Notes under the pieces: model-generated
Database searches by the model: none
The model's input: only the letters and a program-made list of their open reading frames with translations
Told to the model about the DNA's origin: nothing
Shown here: piece by piece, positions 16,911 through 25,463 of the stretch
How positions within the stretch are numbered: the stretch's first letter is position 1
How the letters are laid out: each line of letters opens with the position of its first letter
Assembly (NCBI RefSeq): GCF_001544695.2
Contig: NZ_FCOM02000006.1
Coordinates: 218,702 to 282,701, forward strand
Direction: 5' to 3'
Source of the DNA: Caballeronia arvi
GTDB taxonomy: Bacteria; Pseudomonadota; Gammaproteobacteria; Burkholderiales; Burkholderiaceae
Length of the DNA stretch: 64,000 bases
Position numbers and translations under genes: made by a program

Positions 16911-18458
16911 CTATCGGACGATGTCGCCCGACCTGCCGGATACACCTATTTTTACGTTCTCGCTCGCCGACGCCATCCGGGCTAGCAGCCACACCGCTGC
17001 GGCGACGGTCAGCGCGCACACGCCCGCGACGGCGAGCGACGCCGCGAAACCGCTCGCGAAACTTTCCCGCGCGATACGCAGGATCGCTTCGCTGCCCGCG
17101 CCCGCATGCGCGAGATCGCCGGCGAGCAGGCGCGAGAGGAATGTCGCGTCGAGAATGGCGTTCGGATCGGCGAGGCTGCTTGCGTGCAGGTCGAGCGCGG
17201 CGTGCGTGCGGCTCGCGAGCACCGCGCCCAGCACGCCGACCGATGTGACGATCGCGGTGAAGCGCGTCGTCGTGCTGATGCCGGACGCCATGCCGGTGCG
17301 GTTGGCCGGCACGCACGCCATGATCGCCTTCTGGGTGTCGCCGTTGAGCACGCCCGCACCGAGGCCCGTGACGATCATGCCGACGGCGACCAGCGCATAG
17401 TTCGACATCCCCGCGAAGAACGCCGTCAGCAGATTGCCCGCGCCGATGATCGCAAGGCCGAGCGTCAGCAGCGCCATCGGCGGCACGCGCCTGCCGAGCG
17501 ACGCGCCGATGTGCGGACCCACGACCATCGCGATCGCGAACGGCAGCATGCCGATGCCCGCGCGGACCGCCGGCAATCCAAATGCGTTTTGCAGATACAG
17601 CGGCAGGAAGGTCATCATCACTTGCGCGCAGGCGGCGTAGCCGAACATCGCGAGCACGGCGGCGACGAAGCGCGGCTGGCGGAACAGCGCGAGATCGATC
17701 ATCGCGTGCGCGCGCTTTTTCTGGAGGCGCACGAACAGCGCGAAGAGCACGGCACACGCAGCGAGACGCGCTTCGGTGCGCCAGTCCGCCCAGCCGTCCG
17801 CCTGGGCATCGATGAGCGCCCAGATGCCGAGCGCGAGCGCGGCGGCGAACAGCGCGCTGCCGGCGAGATCGAGCGCGCCCGCGTGAGGATTGCGCGATTC
17901 GCGCATGCCGCGCCACGCGCATAGCGCGAGCAGCGCGCAGATCGGCAGATTCATCAGGAAGATCCAGCGCCAGCCGGCCCATTGCGTGATGACGCCGCCG
18001 ACGAGCGGCGCCACCGTCGTCGAGACGCCCATGCACGTGCCCCACACGGCCCACGCGCGGGCGCGCGCCGCGCCTTCGTGAAAGGTATTCGCGATGATCG
18101 CGAGCGCCGATGTCAGCAGCATCGCCGCGCCGACGCCCTTGGCCGCGCGCGCGACGTTCAGCGCCAGCGCCGACGGCGCGAGCCCGCAGCCGAGCGACGC
18201 GAGACAGAACGCGGCGAGCCCGGCGATCAGCATCTTCTTGCGGCCGATGCGGTCGGCGAGCGCGCCCGCGGGCAACAGACACGCGGCGAATGCGACCATG
18301 TACGCGCTCACGACCCATTCGACATCGGCGAAACCGGCGTGGAATTCCCGCGCGATCGACGGCAGCGCCACCGCGACGACGTTCGTGTCGAGCGTGATCA
18401 GCGCGCAGGTCGCGGAGGCGGTGAGAAGCACGAAGCGGTCGGAAGCGGTCGATGACAT
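16911..18458 (-). CDS. DHA2-type MFS multidrug transporter
   Basis: The 515-residue protein has about 14 TM helices and the MFS motif A as GALADRIGRKKMLIAGL. It also has an N-terminal LDTNVVAVALPSIAREF and VEWVVSAYMVAFAACLLP, typical of the EmrB/QacA drug:H+ antiporter group. It probably exports toxic compounds by proton antiport. ATG 18458 is the start, with a weak ribosome site. It is transcribed divergently from the LysR gene at 18562, the usual layout for a regulator and the efflux gene it controls. Confidence 0.9.
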   Translation of the reverse strand: MSSTASDRFVLLTASATCALITLDTNVVAVALPSIAREFHAGFADVEWVVSAYMVAFAACLLPAGALADRIGRKKMLIAGLAAFCLASLGCGLAPSALALNVARAAKGVGAAMLLTSALAIIANTFHEGAARARAWAVWGTCMGVSTTVAPLVGGVITQWAGWRWIFLMNLPICALLALCAWRGMRESRNPHAGALDLAGSALFAAALALGIWALIDAQADGWADWRTEARLAACAVLFALFVRLQKKRAHAMIDLALFRQPRFVAAVLAMFGYAACAQVMMTFLPLYLQNAFGLPAVRAGIGMLPFAIAMVVGPHIGASLGRRVPPMALLTLGLAIIGAGNLLTAFFAGMSNYALVAVGMIVTGLGAGVLNGDTQKAIMACVPANRTGMASGISTTTRFTAIVTSVGVLGAVLASRTHAALDLHASSLADPNAILDATFLSRLLAGDLAHAGAGSEAILRIARESFASGFAASLAVAGVCALTVAAAVWLLARMASASENVKIGVSGRSGDIVR

Positions 18459-18516
18459 GACGATTTCGAGATAAGCGAGCGATCGGTCGATGCTAGTGGC
18501 AGCGCTCTTTCCTGTC

Positions 18517-18546
18517 ATTGACATAGAATCGTCAATTAATTATCGA
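18517..18546 (+). promoter_or_regulatory. lysR promoter with overlapping operator palindrome
   Basis: TTGACA (18518-18523), a 17-nt spacer and TATCGA (18541-18546) form a sigma-70 promoter for the LysR gene. The inverted repeat ATTGAC-N8-GTCAAT (18517-18536) covers the -35 box. It is a plausible LysR binding site for autoregulation and for control of the divergent MFS gene. Confidence 0.6.
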
Positions 18547-18561
18547 AATCGTGAATACAAA

Positions 18562-19437
18562 ATGCCCGTCGAATTGCGTCATGTGCGCTGCTTTTTGAGC
18601 GTCGCGCGGCATCTGCATTTCGCGCGCGCCGCGGAAGAGCTCGGCATCGCACCGCCCGCGCTCACGAAACAGATCCAGGAAGCCGAGCGGCTGCTCGGCG
18701 TGCGGCTCTTTCATCGCACGAAGCGATCGGTTGCGTTGACGGCCGCGGGCGAAGCCTATCTGGGCGAAGCCGTCAGCGCGCTCGATCATCTCGCGCGCGG
18801 CGCCGAACGCGCGGCGCTGGCGGAGCGCGGGGAACTGGGGCGCATCGTCATCGGGTATGTCGGGTCGGCGGTGTATTCGGGCGTGTTGCAGGCGACCGTG
18901 CGCGGCTTTCGGGCGCGCTATCCGCAGGTCGAAATCGGCATCGAGGAAATCGTGATGCGCGACGCCGGCGCGTTGCTCATCGAAGGGCGCATCGATATCG
19001 CTTACGTGCGGCCGCCGGTGCCTCAACCGGAAGGCGTCGAGACGCGCACCGTGCATCGCGATGCGTTTATCGTCGCGTTGCCCGCCGATTCGCCCCTGGC
19101 GGCGTCGGAGGCAATCGCGCCGGCGCAGTTGCGCGATCAGTCGTTCGTCGTGCCCGAGCAGGAATCCGGCACGCTCGAAGTGGCGCGGCGCGGGCGCTTT
19201 ACGGCGAACATCGTCGCGCGGCCGGGCACGCTCGCGGCCGTGCTCGCGCATGTGTCGCTCGGCGGCGATGTCGCCATCGTGCCGCGTTCGCTTGCGCGCT
19301 GCGTGACGGTGCCGGACGTGGAATATCGCGAGATCGCGGGCAAGGCGGTGCCTTCGGAAGTGGCGATGGCGTATCGACGTTTCGAGCGCGCGCCGGCGGT
19401 GCGGGCCTATCTCGACTTCGCGGCTTCACAGGCCTAG
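18562..19437 (+). CDS. LysR-family transcriptional regulator
   Basis: The 291-residue protein has the N-terminal winged helix (ARAAEELGIAPPALTKQIQ, then LLGVRLFHRTKRSVALTAAG) and a type-2 periplasmic-binding-like effector domain from about residue 90. ATG 18562 follows the promoter at 18518-18546 and gives the usual family opening VELRHVRCFLSVARHLHF. It probably controls the divergent MFS transporter gene. Its last 12 nt overlap the end of the convergent pyruvyl transferase gene. The effector is unknown. Confidence 0.9.
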   Translation: MPVELRHVRCFLSVARHLHFARAAEELGIAPPALTKQIQEAERLLGVRLFHRTKRSVALTAAGEAYLGEAVSALDHLARGAERAALAERGELGRIVIGYVGSAVYSGVLQATVRGFRARYPQVEIGIEEIVMRDAGALLIEGRIDIAYVRPPVPQPEGVETRTVHRDAFIVALPADSPLAASEAIAPAQLRDQSFVVPEQESGTLEVARRGRFTANIVARPGTLAAVLAHVSLGGDVAIVPRSLARCVTVPDVEYREIAGKAVPSEVAMAYRRFERAPAVRAYLDFAASQA

Positions 19438-20610
19438 CGCGTCGAATCCTGCCCGGTGCGCGTTCGCGAGCATCGAGGCGTGATGACGGAGCGCTTCGCG
19501 ATCGAGCGTCATCGCGTCGAGCATGGCCGCGTGCAATTCGTCGACGGGCACGACGCCCGGCGCATTCTCGATTTCCCACGTCGATGCATACGCGCGCTGC
19601 TTGCGCGCATCGCCGTGCTCGAGATTCACTCGCGGCAAACCATACGCCATCGCGACGATCCGGCCGTGCAGGCTGCTGCCCGCAAAACCCTCGCTGCCGG
19701 CAATGAGCGCGCAGATATCCCAGACGTTGAGCGAATCGAAAATGTTCACGGCGGGATGGCGCATGCGCGCCGCCATGCGCTCGTACACCGCGATGTCGTC
19801 GTGCCACGGCGCCGCGCCCGCGCGAAAGAGCGCAACGCCGAGGCCGGTCGATTCGCCGAGCAGATCCAGTTGATGCGCGATGCGTGCGAGCGTGGCGTCG
19901 TCGCCGAAATCCGCGCTGAACTGGACGGCCAGATAGCCGCGAGGGACTGCGGGGCGCGCGGCCTGGATGCGGTCATCGAAGAGTTCCGAGACCAGTGCCG
20001 CGGGGTCGGGGACCAGCCGTGCGTCGATGCCCGCGCTTCGCAACGTGGCTTGCGTCACGGTGTCCCGAACGCCGATATGGTCGGCGGTTCGGAGCTTCGT
20101 CAGCACTTCGCCGCGCAGCGCGGCGTCGCGGGCATCGAGCGTCGCGCCGCCGATCGCATCGAAGCAGATCGACGCCGCTCGTGGAAACGTCTCGCGGCCG
20201 ATCACGTAGGGCGCGTGCGCGTCGGTTCCGAGTTGCGCATGCGCCCACGCGCGACGGTCGTTCGCGCTCGATCCGTATCGGGCGATGCAGGACTGCGCGT
20301 CGTCGGGCCTCGTCAGCATCACGGCGGCTTCCCATGCGTCGCACGTCAGCAACTCGCCGCCCGCGTGAATCAGCGTGACGGGTTCGTCGCGCCAACGCTG
20401 CGCGAGTCGCGGGAGCGCGGCGACATCGTGGCCGCCGAACGCGCGCAAATCGCGCTGCGCGCATCCGGCAAACACCGCTTCGATGTCCGCAGAGTGCTGC
20501 ACAAGCAAACGCGCGACGACATGCGCGAGGAGCATATCGCCGAAATTGTGTCGATCGAATGCGCCGATGATGATGACCGGGCGCTTCGACACCGCTTGCG
20601 GATTAGCCAA
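19426..20610 (-). CDS. polysaccharide pyruvyl transferase family protein
   Basis: The 394-residue protein has the family's opening IIIGAFDRHNFGDMLLAHVV and the C-terminal nucleotide/sugar-binding motif GSEGFAGSSLHGRIVAMAYGLPRVNL, with the conserved SSLHG. Such enzymes transfer pyruvate from phosphoenolpyruvate to sugar residues of surface polysaccharides. No glycan genes flank it here, so its polysaccharide is unknown. The start is uncertain: TTG at 20610 with AGGTGG just upstream, or GTG seven codons later. Confidence 0.85.
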   Translation of the reverse strand: MANPQAVSKRPVIIIGAFDRHNFGDMLLAHVVARLLVQHSADIEAVFAGCAQRDLRAFGGHDVAALPRLAQRWRDEPVTLIHAGGELLTCDAWEAAVMLTRPDDAQSCIARYGSSANDRRAWAHAQLGTDAHAPYVIGRETFPRAASICFDAIGGATLDARDAALRGEVLTKLRTADHIGVRDTVTQATLRSAGIDARLVPDPAALVSELFDDRIQAARPAVPRGYLAVQFSADFGDDATLARIAHQLDLLGESTGLGVALFRAGAAPWHDDIAVYERMAARMRHPAVNIFDSLNVWDICALIAGSEGFAGSSLHGRIVAMAYGLPRVNLEHGDARKQRAYASTWEIENAPGVVPVDELHAAMLDAMTLDREALRHHASMLANAHRAGFDALGL

Positions 20611-20733
20611 ACGGCCACCTGTTCAAAAGAGCGCTCGACGGGCAGCATGGACCCATCGACCGTAAGGAACCCTGAGGTTCCGAAATCCTGGAGGAAAATA
20701 TGTTCATGCACGCTGCCGGCGGAGTTCTGTTAA

Positions 20734-20754
20734 AGTACACACGTGAGTACACAC
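20734..20754 (+). promoter_or_regulatory. tandem operator-like repeat upstream of the toxin-antitoxin genes
   Basis: AGTACACAC occurs twice (20734-20742 and 20746-20754) with GTG between, a 12-bp period. It lies directly before the ribosome site AGGAAA (20755-20760) and the antitoxin ATG at 20766. Such direct repeats are likely sites for an AbrB-like antitoxin to repress its own promoter. Confidence 0.55.
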
Positions 20755-20765
20755 AGGAAATCGTC

Positions 20766-21002
20766 ATGCCTATCACTCGAATTTTTCGGAACGGCAACTC
20801 GCAAGCCATCCGCATTCCTGCCGAACTCGCCTATCCGGAAAACGAAACGGAGGTCGAGATCGAGCGCATCGGCGATGAACTGCGTATTCATCCCGTGCGT
20901 CGTTCGCTGGCGGGCGCGCTCGACCGCTTCAAGCGCTTCGATTCCGATTTCATGGCGTCGGGACGCAACGAGCCGGAACAAGACGATCGGGAGTTCTTCT
21001 GA
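20766..21002 (+). CDS. vapB: AbrB/MazE-type antitoxin, VapB-like
   Basis: The 78-residue protein has the swapped-hairpin DNA-binding fold: RIFRNGNSQAIRIPAELAYP and EVEIERIGDELRIHPV. A C-terminal segment (LAGALDRFKRFDSDFMASGR) probably wraps the toxin. The ATG at 20766 follows a good ribosome site. Its stop overlaps the toxin ATG by one base (TGATG), so translation is coupled. It is expected to neutralise the PIN toxin and repress the operon with it. Confidence 0.88.
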   Translation: MPITRIFRNGNSQAIRIPAELAYPENETEVEIERIGDELRIHPVRRSLAGALDRFKRFDSDFMASGRNEPEQDDREFF

Positions 21003-21409
21003 TGCCGCGTTATCTGCTCGACACCAACATGTGCATCTATCTGATGAAGCACCAGCCCGAGCAAGTCGCCCGGCGCTTTGAACAATGCTACGTCGGCGAC
21101 GTGGTCATGTCCGCGATCACGTACGCCGAATTGCAGTTCGGCGTCGCGATGAGCGCACGGCCCGAGCGCGAGCGCGCCAATCTGGCGTCGCTCGTCGAGC
21201 TGATCGAAGTCGCGCCGTTCGGCGCAGAAGCGGCGGCGACCTACGGGCCGATCCGCCATGCCTCGCGCGAGCGCAACAAGGGCGCGCTCGACAAGCTGAT
21301 CGCGGCTCATGCGGTCGCGCTCGGCGTGCCGGTCGTAACGAATAACGTCAGGGACTTCGAAAATTACCCCGGCGTCACCGTCGAGAACTGGCTCGACGAC
21401 GGCGCGTGA
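21002..21409 (+). CDS. vapC: PIN-domain ribonuclease toxin, VapC-like
   Basis: The 135-residue protein has the PIN-domain acidic residues: Asp in YLLDTNMCIYLM, Glu in ITYAELQFGVA, Asp in GALDKLIAAHAVALG and Asp in TNNVRDFENY. VapC toxins cleave specific tRNA or rRNA sites and stop growth when released from the antitoxin. The intact active site and coupling to the antitoxin gene suggest a working module. Confidence 0.9.
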   Translation: MPRYLLDTNMCIYLMKHQPEQVARRFEQCYVGDVVMSAITYAELQFGVAMSARPERERANLASLVELIEVAPFGAEAAATYGPIRHASRERNKGALDKLIAAHAVALGVPVVTNNVRDFENYPGVTVENWLDDGA

Positions 21410-21513
21410 CGAAGTGGTCCGGCGTGCGGCAGCGCTCGCGGGAGCGGTTCCTCACGATCGCCTAACTCTCGCCGATCACACTTCCCTCACACGCTGCAAC
21501 GCGGGAGGGAAAG

Positions 21514-21681
21514 ATGAAGATCGAACCGACGCAGATCGCCGCGGCATCGCTGATTGCCGAAGACACGAAGCGCGACGCATCGCCCGTTGAGGCGGCCGTC
21601 GGCGCATCGTCTTCTTTCGAGCCGATGCCCTACGAGGACCTTCTGCCCTACCTGCTTCTGCCGATGGCCGGCGCGTACTGA
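21514..21681 (+). CDS. short peptide gene, function unknown
   Basis: A 55-codon reading frame starts at ATG 21514 behind a purine-rich GGGAGGGA (21503-21510). The peptide begins MKIEPTQIAAASLIAEDTKR and ends YEDLLPYLLLPMAGAY. Its first half is polar and Ala-rich, the second hydrophobic with three prolines and three tyrosines. No signal peptide or Cys is present. The 133-residue gene starts 23 nt later on the same strand, so they are probably cotranscribed. I do not recognise the peptide. Confidence 0.6.
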   Translation: MKIEPTQIAAASLIAEDTKRDASPVEAAVGASSSFEPMPYEDLLPYLLLPMAGAY

Positions 21682-21704
21682 AGCACGATCCGCTGGAGCA
21701 GCCG

Positions 21705-22106
21705 ATGTTCATACGAGACGGCGTCACCTACGAGTTTCATCACATGGGCATCCCGACGCACGAGCCGCGCGCGGGCGAGCGATATAGCGCGCACTTCCGC
21801 ATGCACACAAGCGATGCCGATTGCGAACTCATGCGTGTGCAATATCACCGCTTCGAGGAGGGTAGCTCGTTGCCCGAATTGATGCGCACGGTGCCGCATG
21901 CCGCGTTCAAGGTGAGCGATCTGGCGAAGGCCGTGCAAGGGCGAATGGTTCTGCTCGGCCCGTATGAACCGATCGATGGGTTTCGCGTCGCGGTGATTCA
22001 GGACGGCGAAGCGCCCGTTGAGCTGATCGAAACGACGCTCACCGACGAGGAAATCTGGGGGCGGGCGAAGAGCGGCATGCAGTCGTCAATTTATCGTGGG
22101 GAGTAG
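21705..22106 (+). CDS. hypothetical protein, possibly of the VOC/glyoxalase fold
   Basis: The 133-residue protein begins MFIRDGVTYEFHHMGIPTHE and ends with a segment IDGFRVAVIQDGEAPVELIETTLTDEEIW. This resembles the last beta strands of VOC-superfamily domains, with a candidate metal Glu in VELIE and a candidate His in HMGIP. The fold assignment is inference from this pattern only. It follows the 55-residue peptide gene. Confidence 0.75.
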   Translation: MFIRDGVTYEFHHMGIPTHEPRAGERYSAHFRMHTSDADCELMRVQYHRFEEGSSLPELMRTVPHAAFKVSDLAKAVQGRMVLLGPYEPIDGFRVAVIQDGEAPVELIETTLTDEEIWGRAKSGMQSSIYRGE

Positions 22107-22171
22107 TGCGTCGCCGCCTCTGGCGCTCGCATGAACGCAGCGCGCCGCAGGGCGTCGCCGCCCCGCGACGC

Positions 22172-22648
22172 TCACGTCGTCACGCGCGTGATTCCGCCGC
22201 TCGACAAGAGACGCACACGCTCTCCGGCGTAGAACATCTGGCCTTCGGCGGCCTGGGTGATCGCGCGCAGATCGCCATTGTCCAGACGCACGGTAATCTC
22301 CAGGCCCTTCTGCATTTCCATCCGGTCCTGCACCTGATCGCCCGCGACCGCGCCCGCGATGCCGCCGATCACGCCGGAGAGCAACGAGCCATGCCCGCGG
22401 CCGATCGCGCTGCCTGCAACCGCGCCGAGCAGGCCGCCGCCGATCGCCCCGAGCGGGCTCGGCCGGCCATCGTCGCCATCGATGGTGACCGGTCGCACGC
22501 TCTCGACGGTCGCCATCCGGACCGTTTGTTCGCGCTGGGTCTGCATGCTGTCGTACACGTCGGCGGAACTGCCCATCGATGCGCAGCCGCTCATGCCCAC
22601 CGTGCAGGCAACGGCCAACGCACATACCGCGATAGTCGACTTGTTCAT
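22172..22648 (-). CDS. SlyB-like glycine-zipper outer-membrane lipoprotein
   Basis: The 158-residue lipoprotein precursor has a signal peptide ending in the lipobox MSGC (about residue 22). A double glycine zipper follows (LGAIGGGLLGAVAGSAIGRG and GVIGGIAGAVAGDQ). The C-terminal beta part is EITVRLDNGDLRAITQ. This matches the SlyB/PCP family of envelope stability lipoproteins. ATG 22648 follows a strong GAGGAGAA ribosome site. It is divergent from the next lipoprotein gene. Confidence 0.88.
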   Translation of the reverse strand: MNKSTIAVCALAVACTVGMSGCASMGSSADVYDSMQTQREQTVRMATVESVRPVTIDGDDGRPSPLGAIGGGLLGAVAGSAIGRGHGSLLSGVIGGIAGAVAGDQVQDRMEMQKGLEITVRLDNGDLRAITQAAEGQMFYAGERVRLLSSGGITRVTT

Positions 22649-22828
22649 TTTCTTCTCCTCTGATCGGACGATGTCTTGTTGGAATCGGCGCATGTCGCAC
22701 GTATCGCTGCGCCATGAAAAGCATCGTAAAGAGGCTGAATGAGCGCCGAATGAGGCGTTGCGGCGCGCTTGACCTGCCTGATTGAAGCGCTTATACAGAA
22801 CGCTCACCGCTCACGACCGGAGTGCTGA

Positions 22829-23593
22829 ATGACAAGAAACGCGATTCCTTTCATGGTTTGCGCCGTCGCGCTTGCGGCGTGTTCGACGGACAGCACCAAC
22901 ACCGCCATTGCGCCGCCTCCCGGTTCGATCACCGCGGCGCTTCCCTCCGGCGGCGTCTACAAGGGCGCGCTCAAAGGCAGCACCGCCGACGCCACGCTCC
23001 TCATGCTCTTCAACGGCGCCGCGTATCTGTTCTACGGTGGCGCTGGCGGCGCGGGTCTCGCGGGCGTCGCGATCGCGGCCAACGGCGCGCAGGCGAGCGA
23101 CGGGCGTTTCACCAGCGATTCGGCGCTCGACTATCGCGTGGGGAAAGCGAGCGCGTCGCCGGCCGTGTTCAGCGTCGACTTCTCGCACGCGCCCGCCGTC
23201 GATGCGACCGTCGCAATCAGGGACGGCAGCGCGGGCCTCGCGTTTTCCGGCAGCGCCGCGCCGATGCTCGATATCGCGCCGAGCAAAGCCAACGCGGGCG
23301 GACTCTACAGCGGACGCGGCATGTCGCTCGCCGGGACGACGCAGACGCGCATCACCGTCGCCGCCGACGGCTATCTGGCCGGCACGACGACATCCGGCTG
23401 CATCTTCAGGGGAACGGTGGCGCCGCATGAAGGGGCGAACGCCTACGACGTCTCGGTCACGTTCGGCCCCGCGCCTTGCCCCGTGCCGGATGCGACCGTG
23501 ACCGGTAACGCAGTGCTCGACGGCGCGCGTCTTCTGGTCGCATTGCCGAGCCCGGATCGCGCAAACGTCTTTCTCTTCGACGGCCGGAAATAG
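22829..23593 (+). CDS. putative lipoprotein, function unknown
   Basis: The 254-residue protein has a lipobox VALAAC (Cys about residue 18) followed by a Ser/Thr/Pro-rich stretch. Its Gly/Ala-rich beta-type body contains YKGALKGSTADATLLML and GGLYSGRGMSLAGTTQTRITV, with two further Cys in the last third that may form a disulfide. The pattern recalls beta-barrel-like lipoproteins but I recognise no family. GGAG at 22818-22821 supports the start. Confidence 0.78.
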   Translation: MTRNAIPFMVCAVALAACSTDSTNTAIAPPPGSITAALPSGGVYKGALKGSTADATLLMLFNGAAYLFYGGAGGAGLAGVAIAANGAQASDGRFTSDSALDYRVGKASASPAVFSVDFSHAPAVDATVAIRDGSAGLAFSGSAAPMLDIAPSKANAGGLYSGRGMSLAGTTQTRITVAADGYLAGTTTSGCIFRGTVAPHEGANAYDVSVTFGPAPCPVPDATVTGNAVLDGARLLVALPSPDRANVFLFDGRK

Positions 23594-23620
23594 GCGCCGC
23601 CGCAAAATTAACCACCCGCT

Positions 23621-23651
23621 GCTTAATTAAGCGATTTCTATCCTAAGATAG
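23621..23651. promoter_or_regulatory. adjacent palindromes between lipoprotein and dehydrogenase genes
   Basis: A perfect 12-bp palindrome GCTTAATTAAGC (23621-23632) is followed by CTATC-ctaa-GATAG (23638-23651). They lie 120-150 nt upstream of the dehydrogenase start and just after the lipoprotein stop. They could be an operator or a weak terminator; there is no T tract. Confidence 0.35.
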
Positions 23652-23771
23652 TTTCACTGCAGGCAGCGTCGTGGCGTTCGCGTCCGGTTGCTTCTCGGGC
23701 TGTCCGCTCCGGCGAGAGTAGTCGTGTGTTTGGTCAGTGCAACTGTCGATAACAACAGGAGACAAACCCAG

Positions 23772-25049
23772 ATGAACGCAACGCTCAAGCTTTTGCCATT
23801 GGCCGCGGGCGCCCTGTTCGCCTGCCTGCCGTTCGCGAACATCGCGAACGCCGCGCAGGACAATGTCAACGCGCTTTCGAATTTCCGTCAGACCGGCAAC
23901 GCCGCGCCGCCGGAAAAGATCCCGCAAACCGGATCGACCGCCGACGCGCTGCGCAAAAACCTCGAGCAGATCAAGCTGCCGCCGGGCTTCAAGATCGACC
24001 TGTACGCCGTGGTGCCCGAGGCGCGGCACATGGCAATCGAGCCGTCGACGGGCGTCGTGTTCGTCGGCACGCGTAAGAATCGCGTGTGGCAGGTGACGGA
24101 TCGCACGAAGCAGCGCGTTGCGAGCGATGTCGTGCAGTTCGCGTCCTCCGTGACGTTCAAGGTGCCCAACGGCGTGTGCTTCTCGCCGGACGGCGTCCTT
24201 TACGTCGTCGAGCAGAACCGGGTGCTCGGCTTTCCCGCCGCGCAGTTTTTCGGTGAAGGCGGCCCGGACGTGGCCGCTGCGGTCGTCGTGCCGCAGGGCA
24301 AGCTGATTCCCGCGCAATTCGAAAGCTTCAACCACGGCGCGCGCGCATGCCGCATCGGACCGGACAAGAAGCTGTATATCGCGCTCGGCCAGCCGTGGAA
24401 CGTGCCGCCTAAAGACAAGCTCGCCGAGCTCGACAAGCACGGGCTCGCGGGCATCATCCGCATGGATCAGGACGGCAAGAATCGCGAAGTCTATGCGCAC
24501 GGTGTGCGCAATTCGGTCGGCCTCGATTTCAATCCGAAGGACAAGACGCTGTGGTTTACGGATAACCAGGTCGACGGCATGGGCGACGACACCCCGCCCG
24601 GCGAGCTGGATCATGCGACCAAGGCGGGCGAGAACTTCGGCTTCCCGTGGTACGGCGGCGGCAAGGTGCGCACCGTCGAGTACAAGGACCAGAATCCGCC
24701 GGCGGGCGTCGTGTTTCCGCAGGTCGAGTTCGCCGCACACGCCGCGGACCTCGGCATGTCGTTCTACAACGGCAAGATGTTCCCGCAGAAGTATCAGGGC
24801 GGCATCTTCGATGCGGAGCACGGTTCATGGAACCGGACCAAGCCCATCGGCGCGCGCATCATGTTCGTCCCGATCAAGGACGACGGCACCGCGGGCGAGC
24901 CGGAAGTCTTCGCGCAAGGCTGGCTCACGGACAGCGGCGAGTACATGGGCCGTCCGGTCGACGTGCAGGTGCTGCAGGACGGCTCGCTCCTCGTCTCCGA
25001 CGACTACGCGGGCGCGATCTATCGCATCTCGTATACGGGCGCCAAATGA
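23772..25049 (+). CDS. PQQ-dependent sorbosone/sugar dehydrogenase-like protein
   Basis: The 425-residue protein has a signal peptide (MNATLKLLPLAAGALFACLP, cleavage after NANA about residue 27). It is a soluble glucose dehydrogenase-type six-bladed propeller: NGVCFSPDGVLYVVEQNRVL, IRMDQDGKNREVYAHGVRNSVGLDF, LWFTDNQVDGMGDD and a C-terminal GSLLVSDDYAGAIYRISY. These periplasmic enzymes oxidise sugars or sorbosone with PQQ. The gene overlaps a cytochrome c gene by 4 nt, which would take the electrons. AGGAGA at 23757-23762 sets the start. Substrate not predictable. Confidence 0.87.
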   Translation: MNATLKLLPLAAGALFACLPFANIANAAQDNVNALSNFRQTGNAAPPEKIPQTGSTADALRKNLEQIKLPPGFKIDLYAVVPEARHMAIEPSTGVVFVGTRKNRVWQVTDRTKQRVASDVVQFASSVTFKVPNGVCFSPDGVLYVVEQNRVLGFPAAQFFGEGGPDVAAAVVVPQGKLIPAQFESFNHGARACRIGPDKKLYIALGQPWNVPPKDKLAELDKHGLAGIIRMDQDGKNREVYAHGVRNSVGLDFNPKDKTLWFTDNQVDGMGDDTPPGELDHATKAGENFGFPWYGGGKVRTVEYKDQNPPAGVVFPQVEFAAHAADLGMSFYNGKMFPQKYQGGIFDAEHGSWNRTKPIGARIMFVPIKDDGTAGEPEVFAQGWLTDSGEYMGRPVDVQVLQDGSLLVSDDYAGAIYRISYTGAK

Positions 25050-25363
25050 AATACGCGATGACGGCGGCGCTCATGGCGGGCGCGCTGGCGATGACCGCGC
25101 AAACGTCGTTCGCCGCCGGCGACCTCAAGGCCGGTCGCGTGAAGGCGGCGCAATGCGCGGCGTGCCACGGCATCGACGGCATGTCGAAACTGCCGGAAGC
25201 GCCCAATCTCGCCGGCCAGACGGAGGAATATCTCGTGAAGGCGCTCAACGATTTCCGCACCGGCGCGCGCAAGAACGAAATGATGACGATGATGGCGAAA
25301 ACCTTGTCGGACGCGGATGTCGCCAATCTGGCGGCGTATTACCACAGCCTCGGCAAGCAGTGA
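25046..25363 (+). CDS. periplasmic class I cytochrome c
   Basis: The 105-residue protein has a signal peptide (ALMAGALAMTAQTSFAAG) and one haem-binding CAACH motif at about residues 37-41. A Met-rich segment EMMTMMAKTLSD supplies the distal ligand. It resembles cytochrome c553/c4-like proteins. The ATGA overlap with the dehydrogenase gene shows coupled expression and supports its role as electron acceptor. Confidence 0.9.
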   Translation: MKYAMTAALMAGALAMTAQTSFAAGDLKAGRVKAAQCAACHGIDGMSKLPEAPNLAGQTEEYLVKALNDFRTGARKNEMMTMMAKTLSDADVANLAAYYHSLGKQ

Positions 25364-25429
25364 CATCGCCGGAAGTGTTGCAAATTTGCTGCGGACGAAA
25401 CCCGATTGCGATTTTTTTTGATTCAGGTA

Positions 25430-25457
25430 TTGACGTGGAGGCTTAAGGGTTTATACT
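25430..25457 (+). promoter_or_regulatory. sigma-70 promoter for a candidate small RNA
   Basis: TTGACG (25430-25435), a 16-nt spacer and TATACT (25452-25457) stand between the cytochrome stop and the terminator at 25498. The predicted transcription start is near 25464. Confidence 0.6.
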
Positions 25458-25463
25458 TACACC

